From Desulfatitalea alkaliphila (GTDB taxonomy: Bacteria; Desulfobacterota; Desulfobacteria; Desulfobacterales; Desulfosarcinaceae): a stretch of DNA of 64,000 bases. The notes beneath the pieces were generated by a model. That model saw only the letters and a program-made list of their open reading frames with translations, ran no database searches and was not told the DNA's origin. The translations under genes and the position numbers were made by a program. Numbering within the stretch: the first letter of the stretch is position 1; each line of letters begins with the position of its first letter. Location: positions 62,001-126,000 of the forward strand of contig NZ_JALJRB010000006.1 of NCBI RefSeq assembly GCF_022968795.1, in the 5' to 3' direction. This document shows positions 11,011 through 20,097 of the stretch, one piece after another.

Positions 11011-13089
11011 CTAGGCTGCCTGGTCCAACCCGTGAATCAACTGCTGCACGTCCAGAATCAGCGCCACGGTGCCATCGCCCAGGATGGTGGCGCCGGAGAT
11101 TTCCTGCACATCTTTGTAAAGCGTGTTCATGGTCTTGATAACGATCTGGTGCTCGCCGATCACCCGGTCGACCACGATGCCCACTTGATGGTCGTCCACC
11201 TGGTTGATCACCACCTGTTCGATGGCCGGCGGCGCGCCGGCCACGGCGAAGCGTTCGCGCAAGGGGATGTAGGGCACCAGGCGGTCGCGGATGTTGAGAA
11301 TGTTGCGCCCGTGGGCGTCGGCCACATCCTGGCGGGTCAGCTCCACGCAGGCTTCCACGGAGGCCAGGGGCAGCACGAACTTCTCCGCGCCGATCTGAAC
11401 CAGCAACCCGTCGATGATGGCCAGGGTCAAGGGCAGCTTGAGGGTGATGGTGGTGCCGCGGTCTTTCTCGCTGTTGATCTCGATGCCGCCGCGCAGCGCT
11501 TCCAGGCTGCGCTTGACCACATCCATGCCCACCCCCCGGCCCGAGACGCTGGTCACCGTGCCGGCGGTGGAAAAGCCCGGCAGGAAGACCATTTGCAGCA
11601 GCTCCTTGTCACTCTTTTCCGCATCCGACGCCAGCAGCCCCTTGGCGACGGCCTTGGCCCGGATCCGCTCGGGATCGATGCCCGCGCCGTCGTCCGCGAT
11701 GCGGATCAGCACATTGGCCCCGGAGTGCTCGGCCTGGATGCGGATGGTGCCCTGCGGTGGCTTGCCCGCCGCGCGGCGCTGTTCGGGGGTTTCGATGCCG
11801 TGATCGATGCTGTTGCGCAGTATGTGCACCAGGGGGTCGTTGAGCTGTTCGATGACCGTTTTGTCCAGCTCGGTTTCACCGCCCTCGGTGTGCAACTCGA
11901 TGGACTTGCCCAGTTCGCCGGAAAGATCGCGCACCAGGCGGCGCAGTTTGGTGAAGGCGGTTTCGATGGGCAGCATGCGCACGCTCAGCACGTGATCGCG
12001 CAGCTCGGCCGTCAGCCGCTCGACCACCTCGGTGATGGCCAGCAGCTCGGGGTCGCGGTCGGTTACGGCCTTCTGGCTCAAGCGCGCCTGGACCGTGACC
12101 AGCTCGCCGACCAGGTTGACCAGGGCATCCAGCTTTTCGGCCGCCACGCGCACGCTGGCGGCCGCGGCAGGCGGGTCGCACTTGCGGCGCGTCTGTTCCA
12201 GGAACTGCTGCTCGGCCAGGGCCGCGCACACCTGCTCGGGGCGCACCGCCTGGGCATCCACCAGCAGCTGTCCCAGCCGCTTCTGCTCTTGCACAACTTT
12301 TTCCACCATCGCCGGGGTCACATCGCCCCGCGCTACCAGGATTTCGCCCAGCCTGGGCAGGGCATCATCGGCCGCCGGCCCTTGGGCCAACAGATCGATG
12401 GACAGATCGCAGCCATCCTCGGCGAAGATGAAGACATCCTTGACGGCGTCGAGCCCCTGGTCGGTGCTCAGCAGAACGTCCCAGCGCAGGTAGCACTGTT
12501 CCGGGTCGAAGGCGGCCGGTTCGGGCAGGCGGTCGGTGTGGGCGACCACCCGGCAGGATCCCAGCTCGGCCAGTTCGTCCAACAGGGCCAGGGGGTTGGT
12601 GCCGCTGGCGAACAGATCGGCGTGGGGCGCGAAGCAGATGCGGAAGATCTGTTCATCGCCCGCGGCCGCCGCTCTGTCTTCCGGATCCGCCGTGGCGGGT
12701 GCTGCGGCCGCCGGCGCCGTATCTGCCGCGGGCGCCGGCAGGGCCCGGAAGCCTTCGATGATGCCGGTCCCCCGGTCGGCGTCGGCCGTCCCGTCGAGCA
12801 TGGCCTTGATCTGATCCCGGGCCGACAGGGCCAGATTGACCAGGTGGGTGGTCACCGGGATATGGCCGTCGCGCACGCGGTCGAACACCGTCTCCACGTC
12901 GTGGGTGAAGGCGGCGATCTCATCGAAACCGAACATGGCCCCCGACCCCTTGATGGTGTGCATGGCCCGGAACACCCGGTCCACCAGATCCTTGTTATCG
13001 GGGGTTTGCTCCAGCTCCAGCAGCGACGTCTCCAGCTCGCTCAACAGTTCGTAGGCTTCGACTTTGTAAGCCGCTTGTTGATGGTCCAT
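11011..13089 (-). CDS. cheA: Chemotaxis histidine kinase CheA
   Basis: A 692-residue CheA. The P1 phosphotransfer domain has His44 (AMHTIKGSG). A linker of alanine and proline follows; a P2-like region; a short segment resembling T2SS/MshE N-terminal modules (about 285-340: LGEILVARGDVTP and a second copy LGQLLVDAQAVRP); P3 dimerisation (LVNLVGELV); P4 kinase with NDPLVHILRNSIDHGIE (N box), DDGAGIDPE and GRGVGMDVV; and a C-terminal CheW-like P5. It phosphorylates CheY, CheB and possibly the other receivers. AAAAGGTG precedes the ATG and overlaps the end of the STAS gene 3 bases upstream, suggesting coupling. Confidence 0.96.
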   Translation of the reverse strand: MDHQQAAYKVEAYELLSELETSLLELEQTPDNKDLVDRVFRAMHTIKGSGAMFGFDEIAAFTHDVETVFDRVRDGHIPVTTHLVNLALSARDQIKAMLDGTADADRGTGIIEGFRALPAPAADTAPAAAAPATADPEDRAAAAGDEQIFRICFAPHADLFASGTNPLALLDELAELGSCRVVAHTDRLPEPAAFDPEQCYLRWDVLLSTDQGLDAVKDVFIFAEDGCDLSIDLLAQGPAADDALPRLGEILVARGDVTPAMVEKVVQEQKRLGQLLVDAQAVRPEQVCAALAEQQFLEQTRRKCDPPAAAASVRVAAEKLDALVNLVGELVTVQARLSQKAVTDRDPELLAITEVVERLTAELRDHVLSVRMLPIETAFTKLRRLVRDLSGELGKSIELHTEGGETELDKTVIEQLNDPLVHILRNSIDHGIETPEQRRAAGKPPQGTIRIQAEHSGANVLIRIADDGAGIDPERIRAKAVAKGLLASDAEKSDKELLQMVFLPGFSTAGTVTSVSGRGVGMDVVKRSLEALRGGIEINSEKDRGTTITLKLPLTLAIIDGLLVQIGAEKFVLPLASVEACVELTRQDVADAHGRNILNIRDRLVPYIPLRERFAVAGAPPAIEQVVINQVDDHQVGIVVDRVIGEHQIVIKTMNTLYKDVQEISGATILGDGTVALILDVQQLIHGLDQAA

Positions 13090-13092
13090 ATG

Positions 13093-13395
13093 CTACACCT
13101 TTTCCGTGAAGGAGGCCGTGATGCCGGCGCGTTCCAGGATCGCTCGCAAAGGGTCCGAAGGGGCGCTCAGGGCAATGCTGCGCTCCGGCGCGTCGGCCGC
13201 CTTGAGGAGTTGACACACGATCTGCAAGCCGGCGCCGTCGCACTGTTCCACCGCCCCCAGGTCCACGGTCAACGGGCCGGCGCTGTTGAGCAGGGGCAAC
13301 AGAGCGCACCAGGTGTCGGCGGCTTCCCAGACGGTCAGCGCCCCGGTCAGGCAAACGGTTTGACAGCCATCGATGGTTTGGATTTCTAGGGGCAT
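13093..13395 (-). CDS. STAS-domain protein, phosphoacceptor residue replaced
   Basis: A 100-residue STAS (anti-sigma-antagonist-like) protein. The conserved region is VDLGAVEQCDGAGLQIV; the position after Asp53 that is Ser or Thr in switchable SpoIIAA-type proteins is Gly54 here, so phosphorylation control is unlikely. Small STAS proteins of this kind are common in alternative chemosensory operons, where their role is poorly defined. The start is set by AGGAG 6 bases upstream of ATG 13395. It sits between the MCP-like coiled-coil gene and cheA, three bases from cheA. Confidence 0.88.
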   Translation of the reverse strand: MPLEIQTIDGCQTVCLTGALTVWEAADTWCALLPLLNSAGPLTVDLGAVEQCDGAGLQIVCQLLKAADAPERSIALSAPSDPLRAILERAGITASFTEKV

Positions 13396-13417
13396 GGGGT
13401 CTCCTTTGCGTTGGCCA

Positions 13418-15412
13418 TCAGAACAGTTCCACGTTGTCATCGAAGTCATCCGCCGCCGTCTCCGCCATGGCCTCGGTCGGTGCGCTATTCTGCGCCGCGG
13501 CAGGGGGGGCGGCCGCGCCCAGGTGGGCCTGACGTTCGCGGTCCATGGTGTAGCGCGCCATGATGCGTTGTTCTTCGGCCTGCCAGTCGTCGGGGGCGGC
13601 GTCGGCGAACGGTTGCAGTTGTGCTTTGACCGCTTCCAGGACGGCCATTTGATCGCGGCATCCCCCGCACAGGGCATCGAAGAAACCAAGGCGTTCACGA
13701 CTCTCCTGGATGCGCGTTTCCAGTAGCAACCCCGTTTCCAGGGATCGGCCCGAGTGCTCCTTGAACAGGGTGCAGGCCGTGGAGAAGGCGGCGATGCCCT
13801 GATGCAGCCGGCTGCCGGCGCTCTCTTGCGCCCCTTGGTCGTCTTGTTTTTCGTCCATTCCGCCGGCGCAGCGCGCGATGCGCTCCATGATGCCGCTGAC
13901 TGCGCCGATGGTGGTGTTGGACTGTTCGGCCAGGTCCTTCATTTCGTTGACGATGGCGGCGATGGCGCGTCCGGCGTCCCCCAGTCGCGAAGAGCGGATG
14001 ACGGCGTTTAAGGCCTTGAGGCGGATTTCGAAATTGATGTCCCGTACCTGGTCGATGTGTTCGTTCATACGGGCCATGGTGCGCCCGGTTTGCTCCCTGG
14101 CCGCGGCCAGGCGTCGGAGGTGGTCCCGGCCCTCGTCGAACAGGGCGATCAGGCGTTCCAGTTGGCGGGTCAGCACGGTCACCGGGTGGTGGCCGCGGGT
14201 GCCGGCCGCAGGGCAGGCGCCGTCGATGACCAGGGTGTCCAGGGCTTCGGCGCGGGTCACCGACGCGACCGCCGACTGCAATCGTTCCAGGGCATCGGCA
14301 CTTTGCCGGCGTACGCCGTTCAGATCTTCGGTGATGGTCTGCAACTGGGCCATCTGCAGGCGGTTGATGCCGTAGACCCGCCCCAGGATCGCCTGCTGGG
14401 CCGAATGCGGGAGAGGGACCTGCGCGGCCGTGGCGATGATTTCCAGTGCCTCGTCCAGGGCTTCCTGGATGTGGGCGGCCCGCTGGGAGATGTTGTCGTG
14501 GATCTGCACGGCCACCACCAGTTGGCCCACCTGCCGGTCGATCTGCCGGGACTGATCGCCGATGCGATCCAGCGCCGCCATGCTCAGCTCCATGAATCGC
14601 GCTACCTGCGCCAGGGCGGTCTGCACAGCCGTGCGGGCATCGTCCATCAGTTCTTCCAATTGGGTCATGCGGGCGCCGATGTCGGCATGCACCGCGTCCA
14701 GGGCGTGGCGCGCCGCCTGGGTGTCCGTCCCGATGGCCCCCACCGCCGTGTGGACCGTGCGGGCCAGTTGGGTAATCTCTTCGGCCAGGGCCTGGAAAGC
14801 GGCACTGGCCGCCTGGCTGCGGGCACTTTCGATGCTGATGGTCAGGCCCACCATTTTCAGGTTCTTGGCCACCTGCTTGAACTGCTGGTTCTGCTGCTCC
14901 AAAGCCCCCAGGTCGGCCTGGATGGCCGCCAGACCCTCAAGGTCGTCGGCCAACCGCCGCCGGCGGGCCTGGATCTCTTCGATGGCACCGGCGGCATGCT
15001 GTTCGATGTCCCGCAACGCACCCTGGATGGAGGGCTCCTGCTCTTCGGAAAGCACGGCCGTGATGGTTCCGGTCAACTGCTGCGCTTCGGCCTGGATGGT
15101 TTGCAAGCGCCCGCCCAGGTCGAGAAAGTCCCCTTCGGTCCGGGCGCAGAGGCCTGTCAGTTCGTTGCCGCAACCCTGCAGGGTGGCCGAGAGGGCGGCG
15201 TTGTCCAGCAAGGGCGCCGGTGCCGGTGCCGCCTTGGCGTCGATCGGCGGTTCGGGAAGCGGCGCTGGGGCGGCCGGTTCGGACGGTGGGTCGGTGGGGG
15301 CGGCGGCCGATGATCGGCGGCGGCTCCATCGGCGGATCGCATCCAGGCCGCGACCGATAGCGGTCGGCGGTTGCAGCCATTGGCGAATGGAGAGGGGGGC
15401 GATCAATCCCAT
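13418..15412 (-). CDS. Degenerate MCP-like coiled-coil protein
   Basis: About 664 residues, mostly helical, with no clear membrane segment; a proline/alanine-rich stretch lies near residues 35-65. Two regions look like eroded chemoreceptor signalling hairpins: LKMVGLTISIESARS followed by FQALAEEITQLA, and FEIRLKALNAVIRSSRLGD followed by AIVNEMKDLAEQS. These resemble the MCP pattern of [11 protein letters not shown] plus VVAxEVRxLAexS. The end is acidic (DDFDDNVELF). It may be a soluble scaffold or a receptor that bundles CheA/CheW. I prefer ATG 15412, with AAAGGG just upstream, over a TTG at 15445 that overlaps the previous gene. The function is inferred only. Confidence 0.75.
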   Translation of the reverse strand: MGLIAPLSIRQWLQPPTAIGRGLDAIRRWSRRRSSAAAPTDPPSEPAAPAPLPEPPIDAKAAPAPAPLLDNAALSATLQGCGNELTGLCARTEGDFLDLGGRLQTIQAEAQQLTGTITAVLSEEQEPSIQGALRDIEQHAAGAIEEIQARRRRLADDLEGLAAIQADLGALEQQNQQFKQVAKNLKMVGLTISIESARSQAASAAFQALAEEITQLARTVHTAVGAIGTDTQAARHALDAVHADIGARMTQLEELMDDARTAVQTALAQVARFMELSMAALDRIGDQSRQIDRQVGQLVVAVQIHDNISQRAAHIQEALDEALEIIATAAQVPLPHSAQQAILGRVYGINRLQMAQLQTITEDLNGVRRQSADALERLQSAVASVTRAEALDTLVIDGACPAAGTRGHHPVTVLTRQLERLIALFDEGRDHLRRLAAAREQTGRTMARMNEHIDQVRDINFEIRLKALNAVIRSSRLGDAGRAIAAIVNEMKDLAEQSNTTIGAVSGIMERIARCAGGMDEKQDDQGAQESAGSRLHQGIAAFSTACTLFKEHSGRSLETGLLLETRIQESRERLGFFDALCGGCRDQMAVLEAVKAQLQPFADAAPDDWQAEEQRIMARYTMDRERQAHLGAAAPPAAAQNSAPTEAMAETAADDFDDNVELF

Positions 15413-15428
15413 GATACCCTTTCTGAAA

Positions 15429-17366
15429 TCACGTTTCATCTTCAATCTTCACTGTTTTCATTGCCGTGTTGCTGGTTGCCAATGGTCGGTTGCCCTTGCC
15501 GTCGTCGGTCAGGGGCAGGCGCACGGCAAAGGTGGTGCCGGTGGCGCGGGTGTTCTCCACGGCGATGGTGCCGCCGTGGTTCTGCACGATATCGTAGACC
15601 ACCTTCAATCCCAGTCCGGTGCCGGCGCCCACCGGCTTGGTGGTGAAGAAGGGGTCGAAGATCTTCGCCAAATGGTCGGCAGCGATGCCGCTGCCGCTAT
15701 CCTCGATGCGGATCACCGCCTGATCGTCTTCGCGACAGGTGCGGATGGTGATGATCCCTTGCCCGGCGATGGCCTGGGCCGCGTTGACCAGCAGGTTCAG
15801 AAACACCTGGTGCAGCCTTTGGGGGTAGGCGTTCAGGGCCGGCAGCGCGCCGTAGTCCTGCTGGATGTCGATTCTGTCCCGGGTGTCGTGCCGGATCAGG
15901 TTGACGGCGGCATCCAGGATTGCATGCAGATCGGTCGGCGTCGGTATTTCGTCACCGGGGTGGATTGCGGTCTTCAGGTCGTCGACGATGCGGCGGATGC
16001 GGTCGGTGCCTTCCCGGCTTTCGGCGATGAGGGCGCCCATGTCTTCCATGATGTAAGCCAGGTCCAGGGTCTCGGCCAGATCGACCGTGGCCGCAAGCTT
16101 TTGCTGCACCTTTGGCGGCAATGCAGCTGCGACATCGGCTTGTAGCAGACACCCACGAAGGTCGCCACAGGCCGATGTGAAGGCTTGCAGGTCGCCATGG
16201 TATTCGGCCAGGGTGTGCAGATTGCTGCTGATGAAGCCGGCGGGATTGTTGATCTCATGGGCCACACCGGCGGCCAGTTGGCCCAGCGAGGCCATCTTCT
16301 CCGATTGCATGATCCGGGTCTGGGACTGTTTCAAAGCGGTCAGGGCGTGGGCCAGTTCCTGGTTGGTGCGGGTCAAGGTGGCTTCGGCCTGCAAGCGCTC
16401 GTCGTTTTCATCTTGCAACCTGCGATTGACGGCAGCCAACTCGGCCGTGCGCTCCTGGACCTGTCTGGACAACAGGCGGCGCTGTTTGTCGCGGCGCAGC
16501 TCCCGCGTCTTGGCCTGGGTGGTGCTGCGCAATTGGATGGCAACGCCTTCGGGTCGCGCAAAGAGGCGCAGTTCGAGCCAATCGTGCAGATGGTTGTGGT
16601 TGATTTCGATTTCGCAGCTTTGCGACGTCCCCGTGGCCGACACGTTTTTTATTGTTGTGTCCAACCCCGCGTCGGCCGCCCAGGGAAACGCATCGCCGAA
16701 CTTTTTGTCGATCGCATCGTCGTGGGCCAATGCCAGCCATTCGCCGGCCGCCCGGTTGATGTAGGTGATGCGTCCGTGCATGTCCACGGCGACGAAGCCG
16801 TCGCTGACGCTCTCCAACAGCGTGAGCATGTCCTGGTTGCTTTGCAGCAGGGCCGTTTCCACCCGCCTGCGGTAGTCGATCTCCTGTTCCAGTCGCTGGT
16901 TGATCCGCCGCAGCTCGGCGGTGCGCTGGGCGACCTTATGCTCCAATGCTTGGTGGGCCTGTCGCAGTGCCTCCTCCTGGGCGGCCAGGCGCCGCTGGGT
17001 CTCGCGCTCCGCCAGGACCCGTTGCACCACATCGGGCAACATTTCCAGCAGGCCGCCCGATTTGGTCAGGTAGTCCTTGGCCCCCTCCTTGAGAATCTTG
17101 GCCGCCAACCGCTCGTCACCCCGACCGGTGACCATCACCGCCGAAACATCGGGGTCGATACTGCGCAGCTTGCGGTAGAGTTCCAGGCCGGTGGTGTCCG
17201 GCAGATCGTAGTCCAGCAGTACGACATCGAAGGTCTCGCTGCCGAACTTGGCCACCGCCGTCGCGCCATCCCCGGCGAAGGCCACGGTATGGCCCGACTC
17301 CCAGAGACAATAGGCCTGGGCCGTGGCGGTGGGTTGACTGTCTTCGACAATGAGTACATTGGCCAT
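15429..17366 (-). CDS. Receiver-PAS histidine kinase in chemosensory operon
   Basis: A 645-residue kinase with an N-terminal receiver (about 1-120, Asp52 in LLDYDLPD), a coiled coil with KVAQRTAELRRIN, a PAS domain (about 180-290), a second coiled coil, and a kinase core with phosphoacceptor His in LAAGVAHEINNPAGF and a HATPase domain (EDSGSGIAAD, GTGLGLKVVYDIV). The receiver-first order suggests it receives phosphate, perhaps from CheA, and passes a signal on, linking the chemosensory array to a two-component branch. It lies between cheW and the MCP-like gene. A strong hairpin at 17401-17435 separates it from cheW and may reduce its expression relative to cheW. Confidence 0.9.
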   Translation of the reverse strand: MANVLIVEDSQPTATAQAYCLWESGHTVAFAGDGATAVAKFGSETFDVVLLDYDLPDTTGLELYRKLRSIDPDVSAVMVTGRGDERLAAKILKEGAKDYLTKSGGLLEMLPDVVQRVLAERETQRRLAAQEEALRQAHQALEHKVAQRTAELRRINQRLEQEIDYRRRVETALLQSNQDMLTLLESVSDGFVAVDMHGRITYINRAAGEWLALAHDDAIDKKFGDAFPWAADAGLDTTIKNVSATGTSQSCEIEINHNHLHDWLELRLFARPEGVAIQLRSTTQAKTRELRRDKQRRLLSRQVQERTAELAAVNRRLQDENDERLQAEATLTRTNQELAHALTALKQSQTRIMQSEKMASLGQLAAGVAHEINNPAGFISSNLHTLAEYHGDLQAFTSACGDLRGCLLQADVAAALPPKVQQKLAATVDLAETLDLAYIMEDMGALIAESREGTDRIRRIVDDLKTAIHPGDEIPTPTDLHAILDAAVNLIRHDTRDRIDIQQDYGALPALNAYPQRLHQVFLNLLVNAAQAIAGQGIITIRTCREDDQAVIRIEDSGSGIAADHLAKIFDPFFTTKPVGAGTGLGLKVVYDIVQNHGGTIAVENTRATGTTFAVRLPLTDDGKGNRPLATSNTAMKTVKIEDET

Positions 17367-17400
17367 GGGAAGATCCGTGATATTGCTGTTCGGTATTCGG

Positions 17401-17435
17401 CGGCGGGGGGACGGCCAAACGCCGTCCCCCCGCCG
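17401..17435 (-). terminator. Perfect 15-bp hairpin between cheW and the downstream kinase
   Basis: Bases 17401-17415 and 17421-17435 are exact reverse complements around a 5-base loop (CAAAC). The stem is nearly all G-C. No T-run follows on either strand, so it is not a canonical intrinsic terminator; it may attenuate, pause or protect the upstream mRNA 3' end within the operon. Confidence 0.55.
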
Positions 17436-17439
17436 TTAC

Positions 17440-17961
17440 TCAGGCCGCTGCTTGATCGGCGGCGCTTGGGGTCGTTTGGTCCGGCGCCTGCACCATGGCC
17501 AGTTCATCCACGGAGAAGATGCGATCCACGTCCAGGATGATGATGAACTGGTCGTCGTGCTTGCCGATGCCCTTGATGAAGTCGGTGTTCCAGCGGGCGC
17601 CGATCTTGGGGGCCGCCTCGATCTGGCCGGTCGCCATCTCCATCACGTTGTGCACCGCGTCGGCCAGGGCGCCGATGACCGTCACCTCGCCGGCCAGGGC
17701 GATCTCCATCACCACGATGCGGGTGTCCAGGGTCTGTTCGATCTTGTCCATGTCGAATTTGAGCCGCAAATCCACCACCGGCACCACGCTGCCGCGCACG
17801 TTGATCACGCCGCGCATGAAGGCTGGCGAGCGGGGCACCTTGGTGATGGTGGTCACGTCCAGAATCTCGCGCACCTGGGAGACATCCAGGGCGAACATCT
17901 CCTCCCCCAACCGGAAGGTCAGGTATTGGTGCAATGCTTTGTTGTCCGTATGCTCTGCCAT
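17440..17961 (-). CDS. cheW: Chemotaxis coupling protein CheW
   Basis: A 173-residue CheW. Conserved features include QYLTFRLGEEMFALDV, VREILDV, VPRSPAFMRGVINVRGSVVPVVDLR and ILDVDRIFS. CheW links the chemoreceptor signalling tip to CheA in the sensory array. It follows the MCP gene by 18 bases, so receptor and coupler are co-transcribed. The C-terminus has a short alanine/proline tail beyond the usual family length. Confidence 0.96.
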   Translation of the reverse strand: MAEHTDNKALHQYLTFRLGEEMFALDVSQVREILDVTTITKVPRSPAFMRGVINVRGSVVPVVDLRLKFDMDKIEQTLDTRIVVMEIALAGEVTVIGALADAVHNVMEMATGQIEAAPKIGARWNTDFIKGIGKHDDQFIIILDVDRIFSVDELAMVQAPDQTTPSAADQAAA

Positions 17962-17979
17962 CGTTCGGTCCTTTCGCCG

Positions 17980-20088
17980 TTAGAAGCGTTCGAATTCCCC
18001 GTCGCGCTCGTCGCCCTTGCCCATGTCCAGGTCGATGCCGCCGGCGGGCACCGGGTGAAACGCGGAGCGGGCGTGGCCGTTGCCGTTGCCGGCCGACGGT
18101 TTGACGGCCGGCTGCGCAATGCGGGGGGCGATATCGGCTTTGGGGGCCTTGGCGCGTGCGGCGCTCGTCCTGGCCCGTTTGGTGGCGGCAACGCCGTGGG
18201 TGTCGATCTTGAAGAAGGCCACCGCTTCCTGCAGCCGTTCGGCCTGGCTGGACAGCTCTTCGGAGGTGGAGGCCATCTCCTCGGAGGCCGAGGCGTTCTG
18301 CTGGATCACTTGGTCGAGCTGCTGGATCGCCTTGTTGACCTGGTCGGCGCCGCTGTTCTGCTCGTTGCTGGCCGCGCTGATCTCCTGGACCAGTTCGGCG
18401 GTCTTCTGGATGTCGGGCACGATGCGGCCCAGCATCTCGCCGGCCTTTTCGGCCACTTCCACGCTGGAGCCCGACAAACTGCTGATCTCGCCGGCGGCCG
18501 TCTGGCTGCGCTCGGCCAGCTTGCGCACCTCCGAGGCCACCACGGCGAACCCCTTGCCGTGCTCGCCGGCGCGGGCCGCCTCGATGGCCGCGTTGAGGGC
18601 CAGCAGATCGGTCTGGCGGGCGATCTCCTCGATGATGGAGATCTTCTGGGCGATGTCCTTCATGGCGCCCACGGTGCGGGTCACGGCCTCGCCGCCGTTC
18701 TGGGCGTCATCGGCCGCCTTGAGGGCGATCTTCTCGGTCTGGGTGGCGTTGTCGGCGTTCTGCTTGATGTTGGCCGCCATCTGCTCCATGGACGAGGAGG
18801 CCTCTTCGGCCGATGCGGCCTGCTCGGTGGCCCCCTGGCTCATCTCCTCGCTGCTGGAGCTCAGCTCCTGGCTGCCCGAGGCCACGTTGTCGGCCGCCGA
18901 CTGCACGTCGGCCACGATGGCCCGCAGCTTGTCCACCATGTTCTTCATGGCCGCCAGCAACTGGCCCGTCTCGTCCTTGCTGTCCACCTCGATGGCAACG
19001 GTCAGATCGCCCTTGCTCAAGTTGTCCGCCACGTCCACCGCCTTGATGATGGGGGTGGTGATGGCCTTGGCAATGAGCACCCCGAGCCCCATGGCCACGG
19101 CCACGCCCACCAGCAGGGCGATAACGGTGAAGCCCTTGATGAAGGTGGCTTGGGTGTGGGCCGCTGCCACTTCTTGAGCGGTGGCCTTTTGATTTATCTC
19201 GGCCAATTGGTCGAGCAGGTTCATTGCCTCGCGTTGACGCTCTAGCACGGGACCCAAGGCCTGAGCCACTACCTGCTCTTGTAATTGACGCGAGTCCTCG
19301 GAAATGTCGATCATGGCCCCAAAACCGCCAAAAACCGCTTGCATGGCCGGCAGCATGGTGTTGCGGTAGGTGGCCCGGGCCTCATCAACACGGCCTTCAT
19401 TCATCAGTCGCTTGATACGGCCCACCGCCTCATGGAAATGGCGATGGGGAGTTCCGACCTCACGGATGGCGGTCATCAGGGCCGGGTTGTCGGAATGAAA
19501 GGTCGGCAGGTATCGGCCCGCATTGCAGGTGGTGTGGTCGTCACCGCCGTCGAAGTGGGCGTGACGGTCTTCCAGAAGATCCCTGACCCGGGTGACAACA
19601 ATATAGTGGTCCTTGGCAAACTGCTCCAATTGGCGGGAAAGATCGTCGGGGTTTGCAATGCCGTTGGCATCGAACTGCCGGCTCAACTCCACCAGCTTGG
19701 TGTTTTCGCCGCGCCAGGTATTCCACGCCTGGGCGAACTGCTGCCACACACGGTCCTCTTCCTGGGTTTTGGGCAGGCCGTCGTATAAATCGTAGGCCGG
19801 TTGGTAGTATTCGCGCAGCCTTGTCAAGTTGCCGTATTGGCGTTGGCGGACTTCGGGCACCAGGCCTGCGATGGCGAGGGAACGGGCCGTGGCGCGGGCG
19901 CTTTCGGCGCTCTCTTTGATCACCATCAAGCTCTGCATACCCGGCATCCGTACTTCGCCGATGTCGGTGATTGCATGGTCGCTCTGGTTGGCGCCGTAGA
20001 ACCCCACCAGGCCGACGGCCAGGGTGATAAGGGCCACGCCGCCGAAGGCCAGGAGCAGCTTGTTGCGCAGTTTCAGGTTTTTAAACAT
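17980..20088 (-). CDS. Methyl-accepting chemotaxis protein with CZB-like zinc motif in the sensor domain
   Basis: A 702-residue receptor. Membrane segments lie at about residues 10-32 and 315-340, giving a large outside domain, then HAMP and a signalling domain with the hairpin tip [20 protein letters not shown] and [18 protein letters not shown]. The outside domain is 4-helix-like and carries [10 protein letters not shown] (His161), CNAGRYL (Cys188) and PHRHFHEA (His215/His219), the three-His-one-Cys spacing of the chemoreceptor zinc-binding (CZB) family. The C-terminus ends EFERF, fitting the CheR-docking pentapeptide pattern (aromatic-x-x-aromatic). It probably senses zinc or a zinc-dependent oxidant or redox cue. 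It is the second gene of the operon. Confidence 0.93.
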   Translation of the reverse strand: MFKNLKLRNKLLLAFGGVALITLAVGLVGFYGANQSDHAITDIGEVRMPGMQSLMVIKESAESARATARSLAIAGLVPEVRQRQYGNLTRLREYYQPAYDLYDGLPKTQEEDRVWQQFAQAWNTWRGENTKLVELSRQFDANGIANPDDLSRQLEQFAKDHYIVVTRVRDLLEDRHAHFDGGDDHTTCNAGRYLPTFHSDNPALMTAIREVGTPHRHFHEAVGRIKRLMNEGRVDEARATYRNTMLPAMQAVFGGFGAMIDISEDSRQLQEQVVAQALGPVLERQREAMNLLDQLAEINQKATAQEVAAAHTQATFIKGFTVIALLVGVAVAMGLGVLIAKAITTPIIKAVDVADNLSKGDLTVAIEVDSKDETGQLLAAMKNMVDKLRAIVADVQSAADNVASGSQELSSSSEEMSQGATEQAASAEEASSSMEQMAANIKQNADNATQTEKIALKAADDAQNGGEAVTRTVGAMKDIAQKISIIEEIARQTDLLALNAAIEAARAGEHGKGFAVVASEVRKLAERSQTAAGEISSLSGSSVEVAEKAGEMLGRIVPDIQKTAELVQEISAASNEQNSGADQVNKAIQQLDQVIQQNASASEEMASTSEELSSQAERLQEAVAFFKIDTHGVAATKRARTSAARAKAPKADIAPRIAQPAVKPSAGNGNGHARSAFHPVPAGGIDLDMGKGDERDGEFERF

Positions 20089-20097
20089 GGTTTCCTC

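Noticed and set aside
10915-13389. An 824-codon rightward frame opposite cheA
   Set aside because: Low-complexity GC-rich antisense reading; cheA on the other strand has all CheA motifs.
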